A DNA stretch of 64,000 bases from JAXLWB01 sp046328715 (GTDB taxonomy: Bacteria > Chloroflexota > Anaerolineae > Caldilineales > Caldilineaceae), in assembly GCA_046328715.1 (NCBI GenBank), contig JAXLWB010000006.1, positions 1 through 64,000 of the forward strand, read 5' to 3'. Of the stretch, positions 26,372 through 35,487 are shown one piece after another (positions within the stretch are counted from its first letter, which is position 1; every line of letters starts with the position of its first letter). Under the pieces are notes generated by a model. That model ran no database searches. It was given only the letters and a program-made list of their open reading frames with translations, and had not been told where the DNA came from. The position numbers and the translations under genes were made by a program.

Positions 26372-27226
26372 TTATTGTCCCATCGGGACACCTGACTTTA
26401 GACTCAATCGTTCGCCATTTTGCAGCACGGCAATCGGTTGATGAGCCGCCTGCGCCAATCTCACAAACTCATCTGGCGCAACGGTGTTGAACTCAAACAT
26501 GTCATAATGACAGGGGATGACGATTTTGGCCTGAATGGCTTTGGCCAACTGCACCGCCTCAGCAGCATTGAGATTGCCAGCCACCCCTCGCGCCGGGTCA
26601 CGTCCATTGATTGGCAACATAGCGACGTCAATGGGTTGAGTAAAATGGTCGGTCATTCCCTCGTACATAACCGTGTCGCCGCTGTGATAGAGTGTAAAAC
26701 CACCTACCTCAACGATGTAACCCACATATTTGTGCTCGCCTGCGACATCGGTTTCAAGCTGTTCGTGTGCTGCTGGAATCGCTCGCAAGCTGAATGGTCC
26801 CACCGTCACCCGCTCATCCACGCTGATCGGTGTCAGCCGTTCAGGCGCTACCCCCAATCGCTCCGCCGCAAAGGCTTGATTCGCCCGTGGCACGATGACG
26901 GTTAGCCGTGGGTTCACCTGCAGCAACGGAATCAGCGTCTCGCCATCCAAATGATCGGTGTGATTATGCGTCGAAGTCACCCCATCAACAAAGTTGAGCA
27001 ACTCCGGTGCAATCACTCGCTCGGTCATGCGCACGTGCGGCTTGTTCGTGCTGGCGTACTTCTTCGTGAGCGAGTCAGAGAGGTAGGGATCGAGCAGCAG
27101 GTGGGCGTTGTTGTACTGCACGAGGAATCCACTCTGCCCCAACCACCAGAGGTTTAGTTGTCCAGGAGAACGACTATTCGATATATCGTTCAGTAAAGCT
27201 TCATTTGCAAGCAGTGGTTGTTTCAT
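26372..27226 (-). CDS. UlaG-like metallo-beta-lactamase-fold hydrolase
   Basis: 284 residues of the metallo-beta-lactamase fold. The metal motif THNHTDHLDGE (HxHxDH) is at ~85-95, with further ligands likely in HSGDT (~156) and in PCHYDMFE near the C-terminus. The order and the start LWWLGQSGFLVQY resemble L-ascorbate-6-phosphate lactonase UlaG and related sugar-lactone hydrolases. The location among sugar oxidoreductases and an importer supports hydrolysis of a sugar lactone, such as the product of a Gfo/Idh-type dehydrogenase, but the exact substrate is inferred. It probably shares a transcript with the oxidoreductase 14 bases downstream. Confidence 0.82.
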   Translation of the reverse strand: MKQPLLANEALLNDISNSRSPGQLNLWWLGQSGFLVQYNNAHLLLDPYLSDSLTKKYASTNKPHVRMTERVIAPELLNFVDGVTSTHNHTDHLDGETLIPLLQVNPRLTVIVPRANQAFAAERLGVAPERLTPISVDERVTVGPFSLRAIPAAHEQLETDVAGEHKYVGYIVEVGGFTLYHSGDTVMYEGMTDHFTQPIDVAMLPINGRDPARGVAGNLNAAEAVQLAKAIQAKIVIPCHYDMFEFNTVAPDEFVRLAQAAHQPIAVLQNGERLSLKSGVPMGQ

Positions 27227-27375
27227 GGAGTTTGGCTAGTCATGACGATAGCGGTTTGCAGTAACGGACGCTTACAGAAAACATTGTAACTCGGATGGAA
27301 AGGAACCCGGATCTCAAATTTTTCAAAATCTGCTCCTATTATTCTATAAGCGCCGATTTCGCGAGCTAAATCCGT

Positions 27376-28425
27376 TCAATCCGCTCCCAAAAATCCGTTG
27401 GCAGCGCGCACCATCTTCACGCCCGCCACCATGTTTGCCAACTTCTCCTTGGCCGCCCAGCGCGCAGTTTGGCTCAGGCCACAATCCGGCGCAAAGGAGA
27501 GTTTATCCGCAGGGGCATATTGCAGACAGAGGCGCACACGGCGGGCGATCTCCTCAGGAGTTTCAATGTAGTAACTCTTGACATCTACAATACCCACCGC
27601 CACCCGATGTGACTGGGCAATCTGCTCGATAATGGCGATCTCACTAAACTCCCTAGAGGCCATTTCGAGATGAAACTCGTCCACCGTCATCTGCAAGAAG
27701 GCGGGAAACATCGGCGCATACTCACGTTTGCCCACTGCTCGCCCCTTGTAGTTGCCAAAACAAAGATGGGTCGAGAGCAAACAGTGCCCCACCGCTGGCT
27801 CGACCGTGCGGTTGAAGATCTCTACAAAACGTTTGGTGTCGGATTTGTAGGCATAACAGGACATCGACGGCTCATCCACTGTGATCTCATTACAGCCAGC
27901 CGCAACCAGATCGGCAAGTTCCTGGCGCACGATTGGAATCAATGCTTCGGTCAGCGCCCAACGATCGGAGTATTGCTGATTGGTCAACAGACGACCGCTC
28001 AACGTGTAGGGGCCAGGAACGCTGGCTTTGAGCGTAAAACCCGGCGGAGCCAACCGTTGCAGGCGCTGAAACTCTTCGACTACGCCCAATCCCTTTGGTG
28101 CGTTGATTTCACCAACGACCATGTGTTTGCCCCGCTGGTCATGGGCAGGTGGCCCAAAGGCGCGCCGTGTCGGCTCCGGCTCGCCCAAGCCGTGCAAATA
28201 GCCATAGAAGGAAAGATTGAAGTCCAGCCGTGTCTGCTCGCCATCAGTGATCACATCCAGGCCAGCCGCAACCTGATCGTGAATGGCACAGATCACTGCA
28301 TCTTCCTGCATTTCCCTAATCTCGTCGGAGCCAAATTGATCAAGATGTTGGCTGGTATACTCCAGCCAGGAGGGAAAGGGATAACTGCCAATAACAGTAG
28401 TACGTAAGGGTGGAATATTAATCAT
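27376..28425 (-). CDS. MetE C-terminal-like methyltransferase family protein
   Basis: 349 residues, the length of the C-terminal barrel of cobalamin-independent methionine synthase without its N-terminal half. The family start TTVIGSYPFPSW, the ITDGEQTRLDF strand, TVDEPSMSCY, the zinc-site-like STHLCFGNY and FAPDCGLSQTARW are all present. Stand-alone proteins of this type include archaeal methionine synthases using other methyl donors and many proteins of unknown substrate. Here it sits in a sugar catabolic block, between the UlaG-like hydrolase and a Gfo/Idh oxidoreductase, which does not fit plain methionine synthesis. I therefore give no gene symbol. Confidence 0.82.
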   Translation of the reverse strand: MINIPPLRTTVIGSYPFPSWLEYTSQHLDQFGSDEIREMQEDAVICAIHDQVAAGLDVITDGEQTRLDFNLSFYGYLHGLGEPEPTRRAFGPPAHDQRGKHMVVGEINAPKGLGVVEEFQRLQRLAPPGFTLKASVPGPYTLSGRLLTNQQYSDRWALTEALIPIVRQELADLVAAGCNEITVDEPSMSCYAYKSDTKRFVEIFNRTVEPAVGHCLLSTHLCFGNYKGRAVGKREYAPMFPAFLQMTVDEFHLEMASREFSEIAIIEQIAQSHRVAVGIVDVKSYYIETPEEIARRVRLCLQYAPADKLSFAPDCGLSQTARWAAKEKLANMVAGVKMVRAANGFLGAD

Positions 28426-28472
28426 AGTTTACATTGCTATTTGAGCAAAAGATCTATCCGAACTTTATAGAT

Positions 28473-28736
28473 TCATAGCTCGTCCATTTTTATCATCTCA
28501 CAGAGAAATCCAATAGTCTGACTGTCATTCTTAAGAGCAAAACAATCATAGTATCCATCTCCCCATCCAGACATAAATGCAACTAAATAAGGATGACCTG
28601 GATCATTAAGTTGTGCAATCTGATTAGTGTCAAGTTGTTGTTGAATCAATGAAGCAGAATGGTGAACATATGTATTTACGTAGCCAGGAATACTGGCATT
28701 CTTCAATATCTCATTTGCAGTTCGACCGCTTCCCAA
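28473..28736 (-). pseudogene. C-terminal fragment resembling DUF4241
   Basis: An 87-codon frame with PYLVAFMSGWGDGYYDCFAL followed by KNDSQTIGFLCEMIKM, resembling the last strands of DUF4241 proteins. The frame opens with TTG inside the damaged end of the next oxidoreductase gene, and the N-terminal two-thirds of a DUF4241 protein are missing. The DNA is visibly more AT-rich than its neighbours. I read it as a remnant left by transfer or recombination, not a working gene; the family call is tentative. Confidence 0.45.
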
Positions 28737-28792
28737 CGCTTCGATTCTTTATGGAGCGATAGCCGCCCATGATGGCGTTGACCACATAACCA

Positions 28793-29749
28793 TCATAGAA
28801 GCGTCTCCATCGGCTGTTTGCCGCTGTCCCAGGCGTTGAGCATGTCGTTAAACATCTCGACATAACCAAGCGCGCCGACTTCATCACCCACGGGGAAGAG
28901 CCAACCGGTTTCGCCTTCGGCCTTTTCCGCCACGTAGCCCTGTTCGCCCTTGGCGGTGAACATGTCGAAGCCGGTGCGCAGCCAATGATTGAGCCAGATC
29001 GTACCTTCGGTGCCGGAGACTTCGTCGCGCAGGTCCATGCCGCCACGGAAGGTCCAACTGACCTCAAATTGGCCAATCGCACCGCTGGCGTATTTGACCA
29101 AGCCGACTGCACTATCCTCGGCTTCAATCGGATGCACCTGCGTGTCGGCCCAGCACATCACCTCGACCGGACGTACATCTTTGCCGATAAAGTTACGGCT
29201 GATCTCGATGCAGTGACAGCCCATATCGACAATTGCTCCGCCGCCTGACATCTCCTTGTTCCAGAACCAATCGCTGTGTGGGCCGGGATGGGTCTCACGC
29301 GAGCGCGCCCAGAGCACTTTGCCTAAGGCTCCGTTGCGGGTCGATTTGATGGCCTTAAGCGTTTTGGGTGTGTAGACCAGGTCTTCGAGATAACCGGCAA
29401 AGACGCCCGCCTTCTCGACTGTGTCCAACATCCGTTTGGCTTCGGCGGCGCTACGGGCTAACGGCTTGGTGCAGAGGATCGCCTTGCCCGCCTTGGCCGC
29501 CAACATCACCGCCTCCTCGTGCATCGAGTTGGGCAGGCCGATCACGACCACGTCAGTGTCGGGGTCATTGATCGCTTCAGCCATGTTGGTGGTGTACTTG
29601 GGAATGTTCCAATCGACAGCAAACTTCTTGACCCGCTCTTCTGAACGCGAATAGACGACGCTGACCTGGTCACGGCTGCGATGACCGTGTAGCACCATCG
29701 TGTAAAACATGCCGATCAGTCCTGCGCCGAGCATGGTGATTTTGTGCAT
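28793..29749 (-). CDS. Gfo/Idh/MocA family oxidoreductase (2), frameshifted end
   Basis: 318 residues as read. Rossmann start KITMLGAGLIGMFYTMVLH; family signature KAGKAILCTKPLARSAAEAK with the catalytic KP pair (~88-107); GGGAIVDMGCHCIEISR at ~173-189 with the conserved histidine of the C-terminal domain. The frame stops early at SGKQPMETLL. A one-base shift restores FYDGYVVNAIM, and a second restores SKRWEAVELQMRY ending at 28703, as expected of the family, so at least two indels hit the last ~30 residues. The catalytic domains are intact, so activity may remain. It lies 39 bases after the sugar permease, in the same unit, and probably acts on the imported sugar. Confidence 0.85.
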   Translation of the reverse strand: MHKITMLGAGLIGMFYTMVLHGHRSRDQVSVVYSRSEERVKKFAVDWNIPKYTTNMAEAINDPDTDVVVIGLPNSMHEEAVMLAAKAGKAILCTKPLARSAAEAKRMLDTVEKAGVFAGYLEDLVYTPKTLKAIKSTRNGALGKVLWARSRETHPGPHSDWFWNKEMSGGGAIVDMGCHCIEISRNFIGKDVRPVEVMCWADTQVHPIEAEDSAVGLVKYASGAIGQFEVSWTFRGGMDLRDEVSGTEGTIWLNHWLRTGFDMFTAKGEQGYVAEKAEGETGWLFPVGDEVGALGYVEMFNDMLNAWDSGKQPMETLL

Positions 29750-29788
29750 AGTGGACTCCTTTGTTCATTATGATTCTAACATTCTTTG

Positions 29789-30781
29789 TCATCCTCGCCT
29801 CGTCAGCCCCGCATAGCCCCACGCCAGCGCCAATACAATCACTCCATAGACCACCTGCTGGATCGCCTGCCCGACATTGAGAAAAGTGAGCATTGAGTTG
29901 AGCACGCTCAGAATCAGCGCGCCGAGGATCGTCCCGGTGTAACTGCCGACGCCGCCGAAGATCGAGGTTCCGCCAATCACAGCGGCGGCGACCGAGGGCA
30001 GCAGAAAGGCACCAGCGAGTTGCAGATCGACTGCACCCGTGCGTCCCGCCAATAAAATGCCGCTAATCGAACCAAGGATGCCCGCCACGATATACGCCGT
30101 AATCCTCACTTGCCAGACACGCACCCCGGCCAGCCGCACTGCTACTTCATTATCGCCAATCGCATACAGCAGCCGTCCCCAACCCGTACGACGCAGAAGC
30201 CAGATCAGCACGACTGCCACCAACGCCCAAACTACCACGCTGTAGGGAATCCGATTGCCAAAGAAGGAGCCGCCGCCCATCTCTTTGAGCATTGGCGCTA
30301 CCTGCGTCGAGCCTTGCAGGATAGTCTGCGTCCACGAGGTAAACAGCCCCAGAATGATACCGGACATGGCTAGGGTCATGATCAGCGGATTGACCCGGAA
30401 AACTGCGATGCCTACGCCGTTGATGCTGCCGGTGATCAACCCCACCACAATTCCGAGTAAGATTGCAACGACCGCCCCATTCGGCGATTGATTGGCCGCA
30501 ACGTAAGCCGAACCGGTGGCGATCATCGTCACTGAGAGGTCGATGCCGCCGGTGAGCATGAGGATGGTCTGTGCGCCAGCCAGAATACCCAGCGGTGCCG
30601 CTTGCAACAGCGTGCTACGGATGCCACTGACCGAAAGATAGCCTGGTTCGATAGCTGTCGTGAAGAACACTAGCAACAGTAACACCCCCACCAACACCAC
30701 GGCGGGATTATCGATGATGCTGCGCTGTAGTCGTTCTGCAAAGCGGCGATTGTCTGGGGCAGAGAAAGTCGATTGGCTCAT
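29789..30781 (-). CDS. Sugar ABC transporter permease (RbsC-like)
   Basis: 330 residues from the ATG at 30781, with GGGAG upstream. An open frame extends 95 codons further, but those codons are the C-terminal end of the preceding broken permease joined by a frameshift. About 8-10 helices, with the BPD-transporter-2 family features TGGIDLSVTMIATGSAYVAA and YAIGDNEVAVRLAGVRVWQV. It is one of the two membrane halves of a ribose/xylose-type importer whose ATPase and binding protein lie upstream. Because the partner permease is broken, the complex would have to use this subunit as a homodimer, if it works at all. Confidence 0.87.
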   Translation of the reverse strand: MSQSTFSAPDNRRFAERLQRSIIDNPAVVLVGVLLLLVFFTTAIEPGYLSVSGIRSTLLQAAPLGILAGAQTILMLTGGIDLSVTMIATGSAYVAANQSPNGAVVAILLGIVVGLITGSINGVGIAVFRVNPLIMTLAMSGIILGLFTSWTQTILQGSTQVAPMLKEMGGGSFFGNRIPYSVVVWALVAVVLIWLLRRTGWGRLLYAIGDNEVAVRLAGVRVWQVRITAYIVAGILGSISGILLAGRTGAVDLQLAGAFLLPSVAAAVIGGTSIFGGVGSYTGTILGALILSVLNSMLTFLNVGQAIQQVVYGVIVLALAWGYAGLTRRG

Positions 30782-31781
30782 GCTGCACGCTCCCGGTATA
30801 GCGGCAACCAACCCGCCGACCATCATGACGCCTGCAATTAATACGCCTTGAATGACCTGGGCGTTGTTGGCCAGGATGCCCATCGCCGTCAAAATCGGGT
30901 TTAGCATAATTAGAATAATTCCCGTTGCTACCACACCGAGGACCGAGCCGGTACCGCCATTCAGTGCCACGCCGCCGAGGACAATCGCAGCCACACTGTT
31001 CAAGGTAGCATTGGCACCTACACTAAAACGTGGATCGCCCGTCCCCGTGATTGCCACCGTAGCCAATCCAGCCAGCGCTACATCGCTCCGCCCACGGCAA
31101 AAGAAGCAATTCCGGCACGGCGCACATCCAACCCAGCCAACCGTGCCGCTATGTTACTGCTGCCAATTGCATACATCGACAAGCCGATCCGCTGCGGCGC
31201 GACAGTATAAAGACGAGAAGGGCAGGGGATGATCATCATCCTGATCGGAACCAGAGCCGCCAATGCCAGTGGTTGAACCGGTGAAGAGCCAGCGAAACTC
31301 GGGTGCCGTCCCGCCACTCCGGCGAAGGCATCCACAGCGCCAACCCTGACCAGACATAACTCGTCGCCAGCGTCACCACGATATCAGGCACATTCGATAG
31401 CGTAATCTACGTAGCCCACCTGGCAGCAGCGCAATCAGCGCAATCGTCGCCAGCGAGATCAGAATGACAACTGCCAGCGGTTGTTCATCCATAAAGCGGG
31501 CAGCAATCGTGTTGGTCAGCAGCAGCAGCGCCTAACGAGAGATCCACCCCGCCTGCGATCACAATGATGGCCTGACCAATAGCCAGATAGACCAGTGGCA
31601 AGCTGTTCTTGCTGACCGACGAGATCTGAAACGGGCCAAATTTGGGAATGAGCGTGGTATACCAGGAGCAATACAGCCGAGCAGCCAAAACGCCGATCAC
31701 CCAGCCGTTGCGGGTGAAATTACGCCACCACCCATTGCTTCGCATTACTCGATTTTGGCGATTCATCACAGCAGATGTCAT
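30778..31781 (-). pseudogene. Broken sugar ABC transporter permease (RbsC-like)
   Basis: Starts with ATG at 31781, 16 bases after the ATPase stop. Pieces of one RbsC-type permease appear in order but in different frames: IGQAIIVIAGGVDLSLGA, then a helix with AVVILISLATIALIALLPGG, then IVVTLATSYVWSGLALWMPS, then GGTAPEFRWLFTGSTTGIGG, then GLSMYAIGSSNIAARLAGLD, then GDPRFSVGANATLNSVAAIV to the end. At least four or five indels are needed. The restored frame would end LYRERAA with its stop overlapping the next start. It is decayed or badly sequenced; the intact neighbours make local decay plausible. Confidence 0.85.
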
Positions 31782-31797
31782 ACGGGTATCCGAAAGT

Positions 31798-33288
31798 TCA
31801 GGCGTCCCGAGGGGACGGTGAGACGGCTTTGTGCAGGCCGGGCGCCGTGAGCAGGATGATTCGGGCAGTTGCGGCGACTTGTTCATCGACAATTTGTCCG
31901 CCATGCATGATCAGCACCCGATCACAGACGAGCGGGATCTCGGCCAGTTCGCTGGTGTAGAGCAGGATGGCTGCACCGTTGGCGGCAAGTTCGCGCAGCA
32001 AAGCGTAAATATCACGCTTAGTTTGGATGTCGATGCCACGGGTCGGATCGTAACAGAGCAAAGTACGGAAACCAGCCACCAACCAGCGCCCAATCACAAC
32101 CTTCTGCTGATTGCCGCCGGAGAGCCGTCGCACTTGTGAAGCGGCCCGAGTATCAATCGAGAGTTTGCCAATCGCCTCGGTCACGCGCTGCGGCTCGTCG
32201 CTCGGGATGCCCAGCCAGCGTTGGATATTGTGAAAAAGCGGTGTTGCCAAGTTGTGACGCACCGATTGACTGGGCAAAAGTGCAACCAGTCGGTCACCAG
32301 GAACCAGAACCACCCCCTCTTGCACAGCGTCATAGGGCGAACGGAAATGGCGTACACGCCCACCAACCGACAATTCGCCATCTGTCGGTGAGCGCTGGCC
32401 GGAGAGCAGTTCAAAAAGCCGCTCCTGTCCTTGTCCCTCTAGTGCGACCAGCCCTAAGATTTCACCAACACGAATCGAAAAAGAGACGTCACGTACAAGA
32501 TGGCGTGAAGTGAGCGCACGCGCTTCAAACGCCACAGCGCCAGCATCGTGCCGATTGCTGTCCGAGCCTCTGCTGGCAATTGCAGTAGCCGGTGCGCCGA
32601 GCATGGCTTCCACCAACTTATGCTCGTTGGCTGTTGCCATCTCAAGCACAGCCACATCATGACCGTCACGCAAGATCGTGGCACGGTCGCAAATGTGCAG
32701 CACCTCGGCCAGGCGATGGGTAATCAACACCGCCGAGCGGCCTTGTGACTTCCACTCGCGCAACAATGCAAAGATCCGTTCTGCCTGATCCGCCGTGAGG
32801 GCGGCAGTAATCTCATCGAGCAGAAGCACTTGCGGCTCACGCGCCACAGCACGCGCCAGATCGACCATGCGCAGCGTGTCCAGCGGCAGTTCACGGATTA
32901 GCAAATTTTGGTCGAGATCACCGAGATCGAAGGTTTCCAGCCAGCGGGTAAATTTCGCAGCATCGATCTGGCTGAGACGTAGATTCTGTTCAACAGTCAG
33001 GTCGGGTATGAGGGCAGGATCTTGAAAGACGGTGGCAATGCCCGCTTGGATGGCGTCGGCAGGCGCACGAAAGCGCACAGTCTGCCCCGCTACCTGCACC
33101 TCGCCACGATCGGCAGCTTGCACACCCGCCAGAATCTTGACCAACGTACTTTTGCCAGCGCCGTTGGCCCCCAGCAGTGCATGAATTTCGCCAGCCTGTA
33201 CCGAAAAATCCACCGATTTCAGGGCGATCACGGGGCCATAGGATTTAGCAACTTTGCGAGTAACCAATAGCGGGTGCGGTTCAGTCAT
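31798..33288 (-). CDS. Sugar ABC transporter ATP-binding protein (RbsA-like)
   Basis: 496 residues with two ATP-binding cassettes, as in RbsA/MglA/XylG. First: Walker A GANGAGKSTLVK (~41-52), Walker B VLLLDEIT; the signature before it is degenerate (LPLDTLRMVDLARA). Second: no proper Walker A (LEGQGQERL), but a good signature LSGGNQQKVVIGRW (~393-406) and DPTRGIDIQTK. This asymmetry is normal for the family. It drives sugar uptake from the cytoplasmic face. It lies between the binding-protein gene and the permeases. The C-terminus (RIILLTAPGLHKAVSPSPRDA) looks a little longer than usual. Confidence 0.9.
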   Translation of the reverse strand: MTEPHPLLVTRKVAKSYGPVIALKSVDFSVQAGEIHALLGANGAGKSTLVKILAGVQAADRGEVQVAGQTVRFRAPADAIQAGIATVFQDPALIPDLTVEQNLRLSQIDAAKFTRWLETFDLGDLDQNLLIRELPLDTLRMVDLARAVAREPQVLLLDEITAALTADQAERIFALLREWKSQGRSAVLITHRLAEVLHICDRATILRDGHDVAVLEMATANEHKLVEAMLGAPATAIASRGSDSNRHDAGAVAFEARALTSRHLVRDVSFSIRVGEILGLVALEGQGQERLFELLSGQRSPTDGELSVGGRVRHFRSPYDAVQEGVVLVPGDRLVALLPSQSVRHNLATPLFHNIQRWLGIPSDEPQRVTEAIGKLSIDTRAASQVRRLSGGNQQKVVIGRWLVAGFRTLLCYDPTRGIDIQTKRDIYALLRELAANGAAILLYTSELAEIPLVCDRVLIMHGGQIVDEQVAATARIILLTAPGLHKAVSPSPRDA

Positions 33289-33335
33289 GAGAAGTCAACT
33301 TCGTTCAGAGCAGGATTTATATTGAGGAAGTGTTC

Positions 33336-33390
33336 AGTAGGACAGTAGGACAGTAGGACAGTAAATACGGGACTGCCACTGTCCTACTGT
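33336..33390. repeat. CAGTAGGA octamer hairpin repeat
   Basis: Three tandem CAGTAGGA octamers, then an inverted ACTGTCCTACTG (33379-33390), giving a stable hairpin between the binding-protein gene and the ATPase gene. The same octamer element lies at 22966-23013. In this position it may partly stop transcription, so that the binding protein is made in excess, as is common in such operons. Confidence 0.7.
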
Positions 33391-33410
33391 TTCACTGACC
33401 TACTATCAAA

Positions 33411-34511
33411 CTACTCGCCCGGGGCCTTGCAGGCAGAGACGTCTGCGCTACCCTTATAATGGGTGTAGGGTTCGATGTTGATGTAGGTGCTCCAGCCGGG
33501 TTGTTGGTCGGCGGCATAGAGCGTCTTCAAGGTTTCAACATCATCATTGGCGAAGACCTTGGGCGTGAGCAGGATGGTGTGCTCTGGATTCTTGCCTGTC
33601 AGTGCATCCAAGGCGATGGAGAGGCCGACAGCACCGATGGCAGGCGGGTTGGTCACAGCAGCACCGACCAGCCCCTTGTCCTTCAGTTCGATCAATTGTT
33701 TGATGAAGCCGTTGTTGTCGGCACCAACAATCGGAACATAGGGCTTATTGGCGGCAGTGAATTGCTCCACTGCCGGATAGTCGATGCCCGAGGTCCAGAT
33801 GCCATCGATCTGCTTGGTGGTGATCAGGTCGAGGGTTTGCTGGGCACCGGTAGAAGGATCCCAGCCAGTGAAGGTAGAGGCTTCGACCTTGATGTCGGGA
33901 TAGTTCTTGCGGGCTGCTTCAAAGCCATTGTGCCGATCAGTGTCGGCAGGAACGCCGTCAATGCCACGCATTTCGGCAACGTTACCCTTGCCGCCCATCT
34001 GCTTAAAGAGCCAATCTGCACCGAGTTGGGCGTAGGCGGTCTGGTCGTTGGTTACGACATAGGCACCTTCTGCGGTGACTGCCTGGTCAACGGCCACCAC
34101 GACGATCCCCTGGGCAATCGCCGATTCGAGCACTGCGTTCAAGCCTTCGCGGTCGGTCGGATTAAGAACGATCGCATCGACACCTTGCGAAATGAGACCT
34201 TCCAGATCAGCGATCTGTTCGGTCGGGCCACCATTGCGGTTGACAACCACGACCTTGCTAACCAACCCACTGGCAGTTGCTTCGGCCTTGATGGCGCAAA
34301 TCATCTGTTCGCGCCAGCCATTGCCAACCAGGGTATTGCTCACGCCGATGACGAAATCACTGGTTTTGGCGGGAGCGGCGGCACTGTCACCACTGCTAGC
34401 AGCAGGTGCGGCGCTACCACCACCGGCGGGTGGTGCGACACAAGCACTCGCAAGCAGTGCTAGGGCTACAAGAACTCCTAAGACAAAGGTAAACTTTGAC
34501 TGTTGTTTCAT
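33411..34511 (-). CDS. Sugar ABC transporter substrate-binding lipoprotein
   Basis: 366 residues from the ATG at 34511, chosen for its AAGGAG five to six bases upstream; a start 13 codons earlier lacks a site. The signal ends in a lipobox LLASACVAPP, followed by a Gly/Ser/Ala linker. The body is a periplasmic-binding-protein type 1 fold: VIGVSNTLVGNGWREQMICA, DLEGLISQGVDAIVLNPTD, VVVAVDQAV and GADWLFKQMGGKGNVAE. It binds a sugar outside the membrane for the adjacent importer. The ligand is unknown; the fold is that of ribose/xylose/galactose-type receptors. It is the first gene of the minus-strand sugar operon and is divergent from the DUF4058 gene. Confidence 0.92.
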   Translation of the reverse strand: MKQQSKFTFVLGVLVALALLASACVAPPAGGGSAAPAASSGDSAAAPAKTSDFVIGVSNTLVGNGWREQMICAIKAEATASGLVSKVVVVNRNGGPTEQIADLEGLISQGVDAIVLNPTDREGLNAVLESAIAQGIVVVAVDQAVTAEGAYVVTNDQTAYAQLGADWLFKQMGGKGNVAEMRGIDGVPADTDRHNGFEAARKNYPDIKVEASTFTGWDPSTGAQQTLDLITTKQIDGIWTSGIDYPAVEQFTAANKPYVPIVGADNNGFIKQLIELKDKGLVGAAVTNPPAIGAVGLSIALDALTGKNPEHTILLTPKVFANDDVETLKTLYAADQQPGWSTYINIEPYTHYKGSADVSACKAPGE

Positions 34512-34641
34512 GTGTTCTCCTTCAGTACATTTTTCAACAACTTTCAACAACGTTTGGTAGGTATCACAAAAGGGAATGGGTGAGGCGTACAGGGATTTTA
34601 CTTGTCTGGTGAAAAATATGCAAAGATGCTACAATAAGGGT

Positions 34642-35430
34642 ATGAAATCACCATTTCCTGGGATGGATCCCTATCTTGAACATCCCACATTGTGGGCAGA
34701 TGTCCATGATCGGCTGATTGCAGCAACTGCAGATGCTCTCGTGCCGATGCTCGCTCCCAAATATTACGTGGGAATGCAACGCTTTGCTTATTTGTTACTG
34801 GCAGGCGATAAAAGCTATTTGGGCAAACCAGATGTGATTGTTGGGCTGCTAGAGCGTCCCTCATCCAACTGGATGCCGACTGTTTCGACATCGAGTAGTG
34901 GAGCATCTGTACTGGATGTCGAAGTGCCCGTGAGCGAGGAAATGGATGAAAGTTATCTTGAAGTGCGCGAGGTGCAGACAAACAAACTGGTCACAGTGAT
35001 CGAAATCCTTTCTCCAGTGAACAAATCACATCCCGAAGGTCGTGAGGAGTACATCGAGAAGCGTAATCGCATCTTGAACACTCGTACGAATCTGGTCGAG
35101 ATTGACCTATTGCGTGGCGGCCAACCTATGACCGTTTATGGCGGTGATATTTCATATGACTACCGGATTCTGATCAGCCCTGGTTGGCGTCGACCGCGCG
35201 CCCAACTCTACGGCTTCAACCTACGCCAGCCGATTCCTGACTTTCCCCTTCCTTTGTTACCCAAAGACGAACAACCTACTGTGCCGCTCAATAAGATTCT
35301 ACACGATCTCTATACTCGTGCCCGCTTTGATTTACGGCTAGATTACTCAGTACCACCCACACCTCCACTTTCAGACGAAGATGCGACGTGGGCAGTAGAG
35401 CTAATTGCGCACAGAAAACCCCAAGATTGA
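34642..35430 (+). CDS. DUF4058 family protein
   Basis: 262 residues from the ATG at 34642 (AAGGG just upstream); an upstream start would add 22 unrelated residues. The hallmark start SPFPGMDPYLEHPTLWADVH is that of DUF4058, a family of unknown function abundant in Chloroflexota, cyanobacteria and planctomycetes. Further conserved stretches: VTVIEILSPVNKSHPEGREEY (~115-135) and RNLVEIDLLRGG-like NLVEIDLLRGGQPM. The EIxxPxNK and EIDLLRGG patterns recall nuclease-like folds, but that is my inference. It stands alone before the SIS/PfkB pair with a 57-base gap, so co-transcription is likely, though a role in sugar use is unproven. Confidence 0.85.
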   Translation: MKSPFPGMDPYLEHPTLWADVHDRLIAATADALVPMLAPKYYVGMQRFAYLLLAGDKSYLGKPDVIVGLLERPSSNWMPTVSTSSSGASVLDVEVPVSEEMDESYLEVREVQTNKLVTVIEILSPVNKSHPEGREEYIEKRNRILNTRTNLVEIDLLRGGQPMTVYGGDISYDYRILISPGWRRPRAQLYGFNLRQPIPDFPLPLLPKDEQPTVPLNKILHDLYTRARFDLRLDYSVPPTPPLSDEDATWAVELIAHRKPQD

Positions 35431-35487
35431 TAAACCAATCCATTCATTATTTATTCTTCCTTTCTATTCTTTGCAAGAGGATTTAAC

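Noticed and set aside
27376..28425. Naming the MetE-C-like protein metE
   Set aside because: It lacks the N-terminal half of MetE and lies in a sugar block, so the substrate is uncertain.
28790..28800. TGA at the end of the second oxidoreductase as a selenocysteine codon, suggested by selA in the window
   Set aside because: The frame after the TGA does not continue the family; the expected sequence continues in another frame, so this is an indel.
30782..31066. The permease frame read as a 425-residue protein
   Set aside because: Its first 95 codons are the end of the preceding broken permease; a ribosome site and a fresh start motif are at 30781.
31078..31904. Two short minus-strand frames taken as separate genes
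   Set aside because: They are pieces of one RbsC-like permease in shifted frames, not independent genes.
33336..33363. Tandem CAGTAGGA units as a possible CRISPR remnant
   Set aside because: Eight-base units without spacers, followed by an inverse copy; no cas genes in the window.
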